From positions 1,163,122 through 1,227,121 of the forward strand of contig MU001492.1 in the NCBI GenBank assembly GCA_010093485.1: a stretch of 64,000 nt of DNA, written 5' to 3'. The translations under genes were made by a program, and so were the position numbers. The stretch's first letter is position 1; the number at the start of each line of letters is the position of its first letter. Positions 46,834 to 56,281 of the stretch are shown one piece after another. The notes beneath the pieces are model-generated. The model was not told where the DNA came from. It did not search any database and was given only the letters and a program-made list of their open reading frames with translations. The stretch comes from Karstenula rhodostoma CBS 690.94. Its lineage: Eukaryota > Ascomycota > Dothideomycetes > Pleosporales > Didymosphaeriaceae.

Positions 46834-47346
46834 TCAAACGTAGCCGGACCAATCCTTGTTCACCTCTGGCTTCACCGAATGCTCCTGCACTACCTTTTCG
46901 TATACCGCGCGGAACTCCTCTGCGAAGCATGCCAGACACTGCAGTAATCCCTCCATTTTCGCCGCGACGGGAATAGGACCTTGCTGCAGTCCCTCGATCG
47001 CAAATTTTCCACCCATCCAGAAACTCGTGTACACGGACATGTTATCCGTCACAAGCGTCGGAGTAGCCGAGGTGCCCTTCTTGTCCGCCAAATACTGGCT
47101 GATATCGGTGCTCTTGATGTAGTCCTGGAATTCGGTGATCGGTGATATGCAGAGCAGCTTGTGGACGCCATCGATCTGCGTAAGAGCATAACGCATCCCC
47201 TCTTGGAAGGCGTGCTGGTGGTCGAAAGCGCCCGTGGCCGGGTCCAGGACGGCGAGAGCGGCGAACGGCCAATCGGGCCAGGGGTAGATGGACTCGAAGC
47301 GGATAAGCTTGAGGGCGGCCGCCTTCTCAGGCGACGGGCGCGTCAT
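46834..47346 (-). CDS. Tandem-array paralogue B
   Basis: A single-exon 170-residue protein consisting of the shared domain only. Markers aligned with A and C: YPWPDWPF (W-x-x-W), FDHQHAFQEGMRYAL and SFWMGGKFAIEGL, then a helical-looking C-terminus (LACFAEEFRAVYEKVV). Function unknown. The gap to paralogue A is about 350 bases and to C about 400, so each has its own promoter. Confidence 0.65.
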   Translation of the reverse strand: MTRPSPEKAAALKLIRFESIYPWPDWPFAALAVLDPATGAFDHQHAFQEGMRYALTQIDGVHKLLCISPITEFQDYIKSTDISQYLADKKGTSATPTLVTDNMSVYTSFWMGGKFAIEGLQQGPIPVAAKMEGLLQCLACFAEEFRAVYEKVVQEHSVKPEVNKDWSGYV

Positions 47347-47748
47347 ACTTGGTAGTGACCTGTTGATATGCGCCTCGAGGCCAAGGTTGCGGCAGGTATG
47401 AAGAAGCCGTATGTGAGAGGGGCTGGACTGACGAGTCAGGGTTGGCTTTTGAACGATCTAGAAGCTTTGTAGAGCTGTGCGCACAGCTTCCCCACGGTGT
47501 TTGGAGTATAATACATCATCTATGCAATACTCACACTTTTGCTCGTACAACGAAACCATCCAATATGTCACGTAAGATAGTGCGAACTCTCCATGCTACA
47601 ATTCATTGAATATCATTCTTTTTGATTCTACCTGACTGTTCCTAATCACCCGAGTTTAAGTTGTGACTTACTTCAACCTTTCCAAGCTGCTTCCAGAGCG
47701 CAGACACGGCCAATGATCATAGTTCAGTAATATAGATCAACTTCCGAA

Positions 47749-48312
47749 TCAAAGATGGCGAAGGCTTGATTGGGCGAGAGTCCACAGTCCGGCATCCAAC
47801 TTATTGAAACGTTTGAGGTCTTCACCTGCTGAAGTTGCGACATAAAAATGATGGATACTGCCCTCGAGATCATCCACCACCGCCTCCAAACACTCCCAAC
47901 ATGGATTAGGCCTTTTCTCTTTGATATGCGACTTAATGCTTGAGCGGATAATGTTGATTGTGAACATGGCTCCTGCGTGGAAAGTCGCAAACTTCTTCGT
48001 GTTACCATGATAGATAGAACATAAAATGCCTGGGTCGTCCGGCCACTGCCGAAATTTCAGAGCAATACGATTCACTGCCTGATATATCATCTCGCGCGCA
48101 CTATCGCGAGCTGCCCTATATGGCCTTTTACAGGCATTTGGACAACAGGGTAGGTCGATCGAGTAGAGGTTCCTGAAGACGTGTTCGATGCCCTGAGCGA
48201 AGACACGTGGGTGAGACATCATATCCAAGTCTGATATTGGTGTTGGTAGGTCATTGTCATCGAAGCGAAGCCATTCAGTCCATTGAGGACGCGGGCGGAT
48301 GATCTCGGCCAT
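47749..48312 (-). CDS. Tandem-array paralogue C
   Basis: A single-exon 187-residue protein. It keeps the family markers: QWTEWL (W-x-x-W), SHPRVFAQGIEHVF and TFHAGAMFTINII, followed by a helical region (CWECLEAVVDDLEGSIHHFY). It has extra Cys residues (LPCCPNACKR and CWEC) missing from A and B. Function unknown. The most diverged of the three and the first in transcription order of the array. Confidence 0.65.
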   Translation of the reverse strand: MAEIIRPRPQWTEWLRFDDNDLPTPISDLDMMSHPRVFAQGIEHVFRNLYSIDLPCCPNACKRPYRAARDSAREMIYQAVNRIALKFRQWPDDPGILCSIYHGNTKKFATFHAGAMFTINIIRSSIKSHIKEKRPNPCWECLEAVVDDLEGSIHHFYVATSAGEDLKRFNKLDAGLWTLAQSSLRHL

Positions 48313-48978
48313 GTCGATGATTTCTAAACCTGAGCCGGTTGGAAGGGCTTGTGCTTCTTATAAAAGCAGTTTGTGTTGTAGAAATCTGGCTAAAAGTGAA
48401 CACTTCTATCCAGCGCGAATAGAAGGCTTATATAGGGTTTCACAGTTTGTTTGTCAGTGGTTATACAGCTGGTCCCAGATGACGTACCTAGGTATGTTTG
48501 AGATGGGGATAAAGCTTCATAACAACAATTGTTATCTATCACGTACAGTCCATGCTAAGTCCATCTTCTGCAAGCCAACCCCTTTACCCAACTTGTGTCC
48601 ATTAACCAACTTCCAAATAAGATTCGGAGCCAGGACAGCTGGCATGGTCGATATTTTGGGCCTCATATTGGGATGTTAAACCAGTATCTTGACTGGACAT
48701 GGAGATCTCTGTCGCTCACTCTGGGTGTTACGAGTCACCTGTCTTGTCTACAGAATGTTATAATTGTGGTTTGATGACATCCTGAATTTAGCTATGGTGC
48801 GTCTGTCTCGCAACTATCTGGTGTTCCCGAAGGGCTTTCATGCCGCAAAGGTTACCAAGTCCGTAATAGACACAGAGTCGTTCTGCCTTCATCTCCCGTT
48901 ACGCCGTCGTCTTATCTTCCCCTTGCTTCTTGGCACGAACTCTTATGTTCAAGCATGTGCATATGGATCCTTCTTCCT
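48313..48978. other. Intergenic, no gene seen
   Basis: About 670 bases with the promoter of paralogue C and the 3' UTR of the MYND gene. Only short ORFs. Confidence 0.45.
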
Positions 48979-49632
48979 CTAGCGGTGAAGGCGTCCACAT
49001 GAGCGAACTTCGGCAGACCGGTCGAACGACTCATCGCCATAGTAACCGTCCTCGTAACCGTCGTCATCATCGTCATCATCGTCATCATCATAATCAAAGT
49101 CGGAGTCCTCATCGTCAGGGCAAGCTCCTTGTTCTGAGTTTGCGCTCTCAACGGCGGCAGACTTCGATAGTCCACCGGCCACCTTGAGAGATTGGTCAGC
49201 CACTGAGTTCTCCTTCAGCTTCGCGAGGATGCCATGACCCCTTCCGGAGTTATCTTTCGTGTCCGAGCCCACCTCCGCCACGGTATCAGTCCTCTCGGCT
49301 CCCGCGAAATGCGCATCGTTGTGCATAAGTGGATTGGTAGCGAGCCTCGGCTTGCCGACATCAACCAGTGCGTCTTGGGTGATAAGCATGTTGTCCTCTT
49401 CTTTGCCTTTCGCAATGCCACGGTTAGATGTTGCCTCGCGCATGTCGTTGGGTTGTTGTTGGACGCGATCCGCACGTGGAGTGATGCCGCTCTTGCCACA
49501 TGTGTCTTTGTGAATGGGCCAGTCCTGCTTTTGACACACGGCACTGCAGTACCTGACGACCTTGCAACCGCTGCAAGGCTTGATGGCGGCGGCTCCGCAG
49601 TTCGCGCAACTGTTGATATCGGTTTTATCCAT
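48979..49632 (-). CDS. MYND zinc-finger protein with poly-Asp tail
   Basis: A single-exon 217-residue protein. Residues 9-45 form a MYND finger: CANCG, CSGCKVVRYCSAVCQ and WPIHKDTC supply the Cys/His ligands at the usual spacing. MYND domains bind proline-rich peptides in transcription-factor and chromatin partners. The rest is disordered and acidic, with ten consecutive Asp near residue 185 encoded by a CAT/CGT-type trinucleotide repeat on the plus strand (about 49055-49100). After it come GYEDGYYGDESFD and a basic end. There is no SET domain. Role unknown. Confidence 0.8.
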   Translation of the reverse strand: MDKTDINSCANCGAAAIKPCSGCKVVRYCSAVCQKQDWPIHKDTCGKSGITPRADRVQQQPNDMREATSNRGIAKGKEEDNMLITQDALVDVGKPRLATNPLMHNDAHFAGAERTDTVAEVGSDTKDNSGRGHGILAKLKENSVADQSLKVAGGLSKSAAVESANSEQGACPDDEDSDFDYDDDDDDDDDDGYEDGYYGDESFDRSAEVRSCGRLHR

Positions 49633-50544
49633 ACTGTCGAACGGGTCCGAGCGTATGAGTGGTGGCGAAGTAATGTGGAAGTCAGGTGGGGTGAGAACAA
49701 CTTGAGCGGGGACTACGAGATTGGGCGTCGGGTGAACGACCTTGTTGTCGCGGTTACCATGCGATTGGGAAGGTGCGCAAAAGTGAGTGACAAACGGAGC
49801 TCCGAATACCTACCATTTTTACTCAGGTACGTACATTGGCTTAATACTGATTCTCTAATTCTGAGATTGGTAAGATACAGATCACTTCTCCAGCCAGACG
49901 AAGAGACGGAAGAAGGATTGGGATCACCACTTACAAAGCTATGAAGTCTTCGCTCGCAGGTGCCTTTGCTTCATCTAGAGGTGTGCCCGCATGGCGACCT
50001 TTTCCCTGTCCCCCTGTCCCCCCGTAACATCTGCCCAGGCACCCCGACCGCCACAAGCCCACCCGGTTCTACCACCTCCAGACTCATTGATGTAGGAGGC
50101 ACATCACGTACAGCCTCCTCCACCAGGCCCAGAACATCTCTAGCGCAGCCAAATGATAACGACCATCCAGCTCCATCTTTCCCGTAACTATGCACGATAC
50201 GGCTTGCTGGGCTCGATCATCTGACCGTTCTACACGAATGTTCCGCTGTCGGAATGGTCGCAACCCTTATGCAAATGGATCCTCGCCAGCGATGACGGAG
50301 AACGAGATTGAACAGCGTCGGCACAAGATGACGGTCCTTGCCACCTTCTAGTCGAGGAGTGACCGAGTCATCTGGAGAAGTTTCCAGCCACATCTGCACC
50401 GCCACGATGACGTAACTACTTTTTATCTTTAAAGCCACACAGTCCCCAACATGATACAGCTATACCTTGCATCATCTACCATTACAAAACTTCCGATACC
50501 TCTCTCATCTATACTTCACACTTTCCACACCAGACACACTCAAG
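49633..50544. promoter_or_regulatory. Divergent region upstream of the MYND gene and the 70-residue gene
   Basis: About 910 bases between divergent starts. No supportable gene; short C-rich ORFs only. Confidence 0.45.
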
Positions 50545-50757
50545 ATGCCTGTCCCTCTCCCCTCCACCACCGACAAGTCTAGCGACAAGAGCATATCCTC
50601 TGCCTCTGCACAAACCGCTCACGATGTTGAGAAGTCCTCCACCCAAAGCGTAGCTTCGGCCACGCACACTGAGAAGACGGAGGCTGAGATGCAAGCCGAG
50701 AGGCTGTACGAGGAGCGCATGGAGGAGGAGTATGCGAAGCGTGAGGGCGGCGCATAG
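50545..50757 (+). CDS. Small 70-residue hypothetical protein
   Basis: A short Ser/Thr/Lys-rich N-terminal half followed by a charged helix (EAEMQAERLYEERMEEEY) and the end AKREGGA. I believe similar short proteins with this kind of ending occur widely in filamentous ascomycetes, but have no way to search. The start is the ATG at 50545, after a leader rich in CT/CA; an upstream in-frame ATG would add 26 residues without helical or family character. No function known. Convergent with the DUF4202 gene. Confidence 0.6.
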   Translation: MPVPLPSTTDKSSDKSISSASAQTAHDVEKSSTQSVASATHTEKTEAEMQAERLYEERMEEEYAKREGGA

Positions 50758-50895
50758 GCGCATTCCCCCACTACCGCGACGATGACCACGACGACTACGA
50801 CCGCGGTTTTTCCCTTGCCAAAATTTGAACGATACCCACTCTGCTCCGGTGCAGGTGATGTAGCATAATCCAAACTATTCCAATTCACCAAACTT

Positions 50896-51534
50896 TCAAC
50901 CAGCCAAAGCCTTCTGAATCAATTCCTTCGGCCGCCCCTCCATCGGTATCTGCAGTGCCAACTCGTGACCCTTCTCCGTCATCTTCGCCCATGTCTTCCT
51001 CAGTATGCCCAGCACCTTCTCTTCGTCTAGCCCGCCCTCACCTTTCTCCCCTTCGTCCCAGAGCTTCGCGTACTTGTCGAATTGATCGTCTAGAAAGACG
51101 AGGCAGGCTACGTCTTCCAATACCCCTGCCTCTTCATCGCCTTCTTTCAATCCTTCTTTCTTCATCAGGCTGCCGACCCTATTCAAAAACGCCATGTGTT
51201 CGTCGTGCGACTTGGTCGCGGATGGGCCGTAACATTCATCCAATATAGACATGACTAGATCCGCCTGCCTTTTCTTGAGATACGTGCGCCAAGTATGATA
51301 GCCCACACGGGTCATGGGGTATGTGTTTCGCGGCACCTCCCAGCGGCGGAAATGCTGCGCGCGGATTGCGAGACGCAGGGCCTCTGAGGCATCGGGGCTG
51401 CGCTTGTCTAGGTAGGACGTGCACTTTTCGGCGTAGTGCAGCTCGTAGGGTACTTCTTTGCCGGCGACAGTGATTTTGTTCGGGTCTTGCGCGTGCGCGG
51501 CGTCGATTGCCGCGAGGGCTTTTTCGTAAGACAT
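50896..51534 (-). CDS. DUF4202-family protein
   Basis: A soluble 212-residue protein whose sequence matches the DUF4202 family, found in bacteria and fungi and of unknown function. Family marks: AAIDAAHAQDPN at the start, then LHYAEKCTSYLDK, the block ALRLAIRAQHFRRWEVPRNT, YPMTRVGYHTWRTYLKK, DVACLVFLDDQF and ILRKTWAKMTEKGHELAL at the end. The His/Arg-rich central block looks like an active site or metal/nucleotide site, but this is inference. The start MSYEKALAA was chosen because the family begins there; an upstream open extension with its own ATGs reads as leader sequence. Confidence 0.9.
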   Translation of the reverse strand: MSYEKALAAIDAAHAQDPNKITVAGKEVPYELHYAEKCTSYLDKRSPDASEALRLAIRAQHFRRWEVPRNTYPMTRVGYHTWRTYLKKRQADLVMSILDECYGPSATKSHDEHMAFLNRVGSLMKKEGLKEGDEEAGVLEDVACLVFLDDQFDKYAKLWDEGEKGEGGLDEEKVLGILRKTWAKMTEKGHELALQIPMEGRPKELIQKALAG

Positions 51535-52221
51535 TACGGTCAGAGGTGGTGGATGCGGGGAAGGAATCGCTGTAGGGTGGGCGCGTGAAGCGTTGGTTTT
51601 CCTGCTGATAAGACATGAATACATCCCACTTGGTTGGCCACCGCGAGGTTCTCGCCAGTGGAAGTGGAGCCGATATCGGCTTCCGAAAGGCAATCGCAGC
51701 CGAAGATACTGTAGAGCAGCCCCAGCCTGGCACCGCAAGTACACATTTGCAATGGTATTCTTTGAAGAGGCGACATGATACACTCAGCATATAGACCGGC
51801 CCCACGTGGTCAATATTGGGGTACCGAAGGTGACCGGGTAGCTTCGGTGGCGCGGTCCCCCTGCAATCTCGAAGACACAATAAAAGCGCTGGGTGAGGGT
51901 CTTGATCCGAACGACAGATGGTGCTGGGACCATTTGGAAGACTATCCTACCTCGCGTCTCTGTATTGTGAACGCTCTGCTAGGCAAAGCTCAACACACCT
52001 GTTCACACGAAAGTGCTTGTATGGAGGACATTACGATGCTGCAGCAGTATTACCAGAGCATAGAGCGGATGAAACGAATTATGTACGCCGGCATCCTAAT
52101 CCTATGCGTTAAAGTAGTGGTGCAATGCAGTGAGGTGGCAAGCTGGTGAGCGATAATTTCCAGAAGCTCAAAGTGTAGAGACCTAAAGGACAACTGCCCA
52201 TTCGCACAGAGTGGATGTCAA
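51535..52221. other. Intergenic/uncertain region
   Basis: Upstream of the DUF4202 gene. A plus-strand ORF at 51775-52149 (124 codons) has weak ankyrin-like sense (ALGEGLDPND) and might belong to the ankyrin relic downstream, but no continuous frame links them. Confidence 0.35.
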
Positions 52222-52560
52222 TTATTTAAACCTTCTATACTGGCCGCTGGACAAGAGTCAACTTCCTGCTCCGCCACGCCGCCAGTGTTGATTTAAGGAC
52301 CGAAGCGTGCACCGTGGACATGGAGAATGATCGGTATGAAATACCGAACTTGCTCCTGGTAACTTAGAACTAGCCAGCCTTCTGATAAATACCGGCGCAG
52401 CTCTCGAACTGGTTGCACCTCATGGTTGGATGATGCTTGATGCTTCTCATTGGGGAAGCAATGAAGCGATCATAGGTCTTCCCATTCAACACAGTGGCCA
52501 GTTGTCTCGGCGTAAGGATGATCTCGAGGAAGTAATCTACCTCTGTTTCACCAGGTGCGG
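52222..52560 (+). pseudogene. Ankyrin-repeat gene remnant
   Basis: Two plus-strand stretches read like ankyrin repeats but in different frames. Around 52258-52310 one frame gives RVNFLLRHAASVDLRTE, matching xxLLxHGAxVDxRxx. Around 52358-52490 another frame gives GNLELASLLINTGAALELV followed by HGWMMLDASHWGSNEAI, matching GNxELxxLLIxxGAxLExxxxxGxTxLxxAxxxGxxxxI. A TAG lies in the first frame at the point where the second takes over, and no GT/AG pair joins them sensibly. There is no start or end. So this is best read as the relic of a larger ankyrin gene. Confidence 0.55.
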
Positions 52561-53032
52561 AACAATTTTACAATGAAAGAAACACTCAAAACATCTCGTC
52601 ATGATGGTTGTGTGATTCGTCTATCATGCTCTGCAAGGAAGGCGTCGAACATGGTACTTGGGCAGCTTTCATCTAAATATCAGCCGGAAGGACTGTAATT
52701 TCTTGCCCATATGATTGCCCCCTCTCCAACCGAGCTTGTTCCTGCCACACGCGTCTGCTTCGGTCGCCAGCAACCAGCACGACATTTTTAGCAACGTACG
52801 CAAAACAAGGTGTTTGTTAGAACAATGCCCACCTTTTTGCTTTGTCTAAGCTGTCTGCCTTTGTTCTGGGAAAGACGAATATGAACGTTCTTCCACAAAG
52901 GCCTATACAATACAAGACCATTGTCAGAGTATAAGACCACCAAGAACTCAGTATACAACGCCCAAACATACTTAGTTGTGCATACCAATACATTCTCCTC
53001 GAACCAAGTATCCCGTTGCCGAGCTACTAACC
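52561..53032. other. Intergenic, no gene seen
   Basis: About 470 bases between the ankyrin relic and the next plus-strand gene; promoter of the latter expected near 52900-53030. Confidence 0.45.
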
Positions 53033-53767
53033 ATGGCCCAGACATGTTCAACCACCAAACCCGTATCCTCAAGCTCCTCAGCCCAGAAACCAAAAAAGAC
53101 AGCCGAGTCGAAGAAGACTAAACTCACAAAGGTAGCCAAACGCACCCCCAAAAAGCCTTTCAGAAACATCCCCCAAGGCGCCGGCCGGACCTTCACCTTT
53201 CCCTTCCCAACCACGATCGGCACCACAGCCTGCAACACCTGCCTCGGTTTGTACGTGCCGCTAACCCGCAATACATGCTTCATCGCACACTTCAACTTTG
53301 AGCCGCAATCCAACACGGGCCGCACGCGAACACAACGGTTGAAGAATTACGAGGTGGGTCCCGCGTGTTACCGCGCGGTGGTGATGATGACGAAGGAATT
53401 TTTGAATGATGCGCAGTGGAAGGGGTGCTGGGGGGCGCTGACGCCGAATATGCGGAGGGGTTTGAGGATGGTGTGTCCGAAAGCGGGGGTCACAGGGAAG
53501 ACGTATACTGGGGATGCGATGGCGGAGGGGGTGAGTGAGTTTTTTGGGGTGACTGGGGAGAACGCAGTGCCCAGGCGGTGTGGGAATTTGCTGGTGAGGT
53601 ATGCGGAGGGAGCGGCGCCCGCGGTGATATATTCCGATGATGCGGAGCTGAGGCGGGGTTGGGAAGCGACAGATGAGGATGACAATGAGAACTTTGCGAT
53701 GGCGGAGTTTTTTGACGATGGGAGGGTTATGAAGGAGGGCACGGCAGAGGGTCCGTTTGAAGCGTGA
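53033..53767 (+). CDS. Hypothetical protein with CheD-like Cys/His spacing
   Basis: A single-exon 244-residue protein from the ATG at 53033. Residues 1-45 are Lys/Ser/Thr-rich and disordered, nuclear-localisation-like. Then comes TTACNTCLGLYVPL with RNTCFIAHFN: a Cys (residue 70) followed 16 residues later by His86 in AHF. In CheD-type deamidases an S/T-C-[VIL] strand is followed about 17 residues later by His in an H[FI] strand, and the two form the catalytic pair. A Tyr/Thr-containing TGKTYTGDAM and EGVSEFFGV follow. The C-terminal 50 residues are acidic. This likeness is my inference; the family could be something else. Confidence 0.6.
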   Translation: MAQTCSTTKPVSSSSSAQKPKKTAESKKTKLTKVAKRTPKKPFRNIPQGAGRTFTFPFPTTIGTTACNTCLGLYVPLTRNTCFIAHFNFEPQSNTGRTRTQRLKNYEVGPACYRAVVMMTKEFLNDAQWKGCWGALTPNMRRGLRMVCPKAGVTGKTYTGDAMAEGVSEFFGVTGENAVPRRCGNLLVRYAEGAAPAVIYSDDAELRRGWEATDEDDNENFAMAEFFDDGRVMKEGTAEGPFEA

Positions 53768-54244
53768 GGTATTTTGTAAAGATGTAAACATGTCTTGTCG
53801 CTGGCGACCAGGATATCTGTTGTTACCTGTGACGGAGTTGGAGATACTAGTTCCGTGATAGTTACGTATGCGAGCAGGCTCTATATAGAACATTTTGGGA
53901 GAGAAGTATATCCTCCGCAAAATTCTGCGGGCTCCCACGGGCGACTTATAGTCGCACAAATGACATGAGCGGACGTAGGTGCTTCTCCACCTTGACTGCT
54001 GAGACAACGTCAGCAAAACCTTTGGCAATAGCGCAATGCAGATCGACGATAATCTTTCGAGGCTCAGACTTGCCTTTTGTCAGAGATCAGCGATACCACG
54101 GGCTTACAGAGTACATGTAGTGTAGAGGTACAAGCAGTGTCCGGGTATCTCCCCCATTTGGCCCAACTTTGTCTAATCATAGCCACCTCAGAGAAGGAAA
54201 AGAGATTTTTTACTTACCAATCTTGGGCCTTTTGCCAACCAACT
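53768..54244. other. Convergent intergenic region, no gene seen
   Basis: About 480 bases holding the 3' UTRs of the CheD-like gene and the ASNSD1-like gene. Nothing else seen. Confidence 0.45.
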
Positions 54245-55997
54245 TTAAGTTAGTATATGCGTTCCCTTTGTCTTGGCTGTTTCCATCTTGGCCGTTCTTG
54301 AGCCAAACTGAATCGCGCGCTTCTTCTCCGCCGCTACGCCCTTCATACCGAGATGCCATGCTAGCATCCTCAGCACCCGCTTCCCAGGCTCTAAAAGCGT
54401 GCCTGGGTCGTCTGAGTCTTTGTCTTGCGGTACGGCGAAGTCGCACTTCGAGGTGACAGGTAGGCAGAGGGCGAAGGAGATGAAAGCCTCGTCGAGATAA
54501 GGGAAGCGAACTTCTTTCCCTGAGTTGCTGATGACCCGGTCATCGCGCCCAAGGTTACGCTTTCCGATGCGATCGAAGTCAAGGCTCAGCTCACTTATCA
54601 GGCCCGCATACCCTTGGCGAGCAAACGCGACAGCATGGCGCCCATAGCCACCGAAGAGCTCATCGGCGCCCAAGCCAGACAAAAGTACATGAGCGGAAGT
54701 GCTGTATGGTGCGGTAGTGTCGCTGTCGTCGCGTACAATGCCGGAGCCGCGTGACGCGAAATACAACGCGTAGGAGATGGATAGATCCATCTCAGTGTTG
54801 TGTGGATGCATCAGTGTCATGACTTCGGTCCGATGAGCTAGGGTCTGGCTGTAAGGAACATTGACTTCCACGAAGCGCCAGGTGCGACCGGGGCAGACCT
54901 GGGTTAGCTCTGCATGTGATGCTCTCCCAGTGATCCGATCCGGACATAGCTCATACGGCGACTCATTCGGTGCGAGTTTGCTGTGGATGCGCGGATTCTC
55001 AAAAGCTACGTTCAGTAGATCGATGCCTTGTTCACGAGGTATAAGTTCGTGGACCAATCTTGCTAATAGGGTGCAATCGAGACCTCCAGAGAACAGTATG
55101 GCGACTCTAGCTTCGTCTATCGACTGATGTTGATCTTGTGCTAAGTTGCTTGCTTCTCTTACATGCTGCACCCGCAGCGCAAGCGAGCTGCTGAGGGACG
55201 ATTGCAGCTGGTTGATAATCGGGAGGGTTGGGGAAGCACCAAAGCCTGAAGTAGATATCTTGTCGTTCATCTTGGTAAACGGAACATTCTAAGAGTCTTA
55301 GCACGTACTTGGGCAGTAGGGACTTACCTACAAAGTGAAGCTGGTCGGCGTGATTGCACTGACGACAGTGAGGTATATGCGAAGTGCAGAGAGGACCTTG
55401 CCCTGCCAGCTGCGAGAGGTCGACTACGTGTATGCCATCAGCTTCTATCTCCGCCCAGCTTTCCCCCGTGGAGTTGTCGCAAACGCTTGAAATGATCAGT
55501 TCATCACCTGAACCATGTTTCTGGAGGAGCGAGCGTCGTCCGAGACAGTCGCGGCCATAGTACAGGTAGCGATTTCTTGCATCATAGAACACAAAAGCAT
55601 ACGGTCCTCCAATTGAGAAGAGGACGTTGACGGTCTGTCTCTGCGCAAGCTCTCTATCTCCGTTCGGGCTTGTGTTGCATGCCTGGAGGAGGTTATGGAA
55701 GACGAGCTGCGAGTCGCTACCGGTGACAGGCTGGCCCGCAAACTTCCAGGCCTCGCCGTTCCAGCAGAGTGCCGAGCCCGATGCCTCGTCAACGACAGGC
55801 TGTTCGGTGATGGCAGTGCCTCTCAGCGAGAGCACCGTGGAGACGAAGGTGGCTTCATAAGAGATGTCGTCGTCAGCGTGCACCCGCACCTGATGCGTGC
55901 CAAAGCTGTCCGGGCCGCGGTTTCTGAGCAGGCGAGCAGTACCTGGGTCCGGTGATACAGAGTGGGCACGACAAAGCGAGAAGAAGATGCCGCACAT
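54245..55997 (-). CDS. ASNSD1-like asparagine-synthetase-domain protein
   Basis: A class II glutamine amidotransferase fused to an Asn-synthetase-like PP-loop domain, the ASNSD1/yeast YML096W family; its reaction is not established. Exons 55332-55997 and 54245-55288 give 569 residues. The start is fixed by MCGIFF: Cys2 must become the N-terminal nucleophile; RNRGPDS follows. The second domain has ILFSGGLDCTLLARL near residue 280 (PP-loop), SGLGADELFGGYGRH, RFPYLDE and the C-terminal KRAIQFGSRTAKME, all typical. The intron needs a GTAGGT donor at 55331; the better-looking GTAAGT four bases further (55327) shifts the frame and gives a short tail ending at 55107. The gene diverges from the Vps9 gene across 284 bases. 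Confidence 0.88.
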
Positions 55998-56281
55998 GAC
56001 AGGGGGAGGGACTGGCGACGCAGGGCTTGGTGTTGAGGCTGGAAAGTTGGTGGCCCTAGCGCTAGTGGGGGCGGGTGGCGGAGGTTCCAAACGCCGATGG
56101 ACTCAAGCACGCGGCAGCTCATGTGTTGAGGTTGAGGGGACAGCGCAGCAGCATCCACAGCCAGACACACAGCTCCCAGCCCTTTGACCGAGCGCACATC
56201 CCTCTACAGTCTTATCACATGTCCATGGACGACTCATAAACCCTCGCCGCCGTCCCCGCTCACGCAGCCGACCGCCGGTTC
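55998..56281. promoter_or_regulatory. Divergent promoter of the ASNSD1-like and Vps9-CUE genes
   Basis: A compact 284-base gap between two divergent starts; both promoters and leaders must fit here. An open frame upstream of the amidotransferase start would add residues before Cys2 and is therefore unlikely to be used. Confidence 0.55.

Noticed and set aside
49234..49944. 236-codon plus-strand ORF antisense to the MYND gene
   Set aside because: Shadow of the MYND gene, whose zinc-finger pattern is unmistakable on the other strand.
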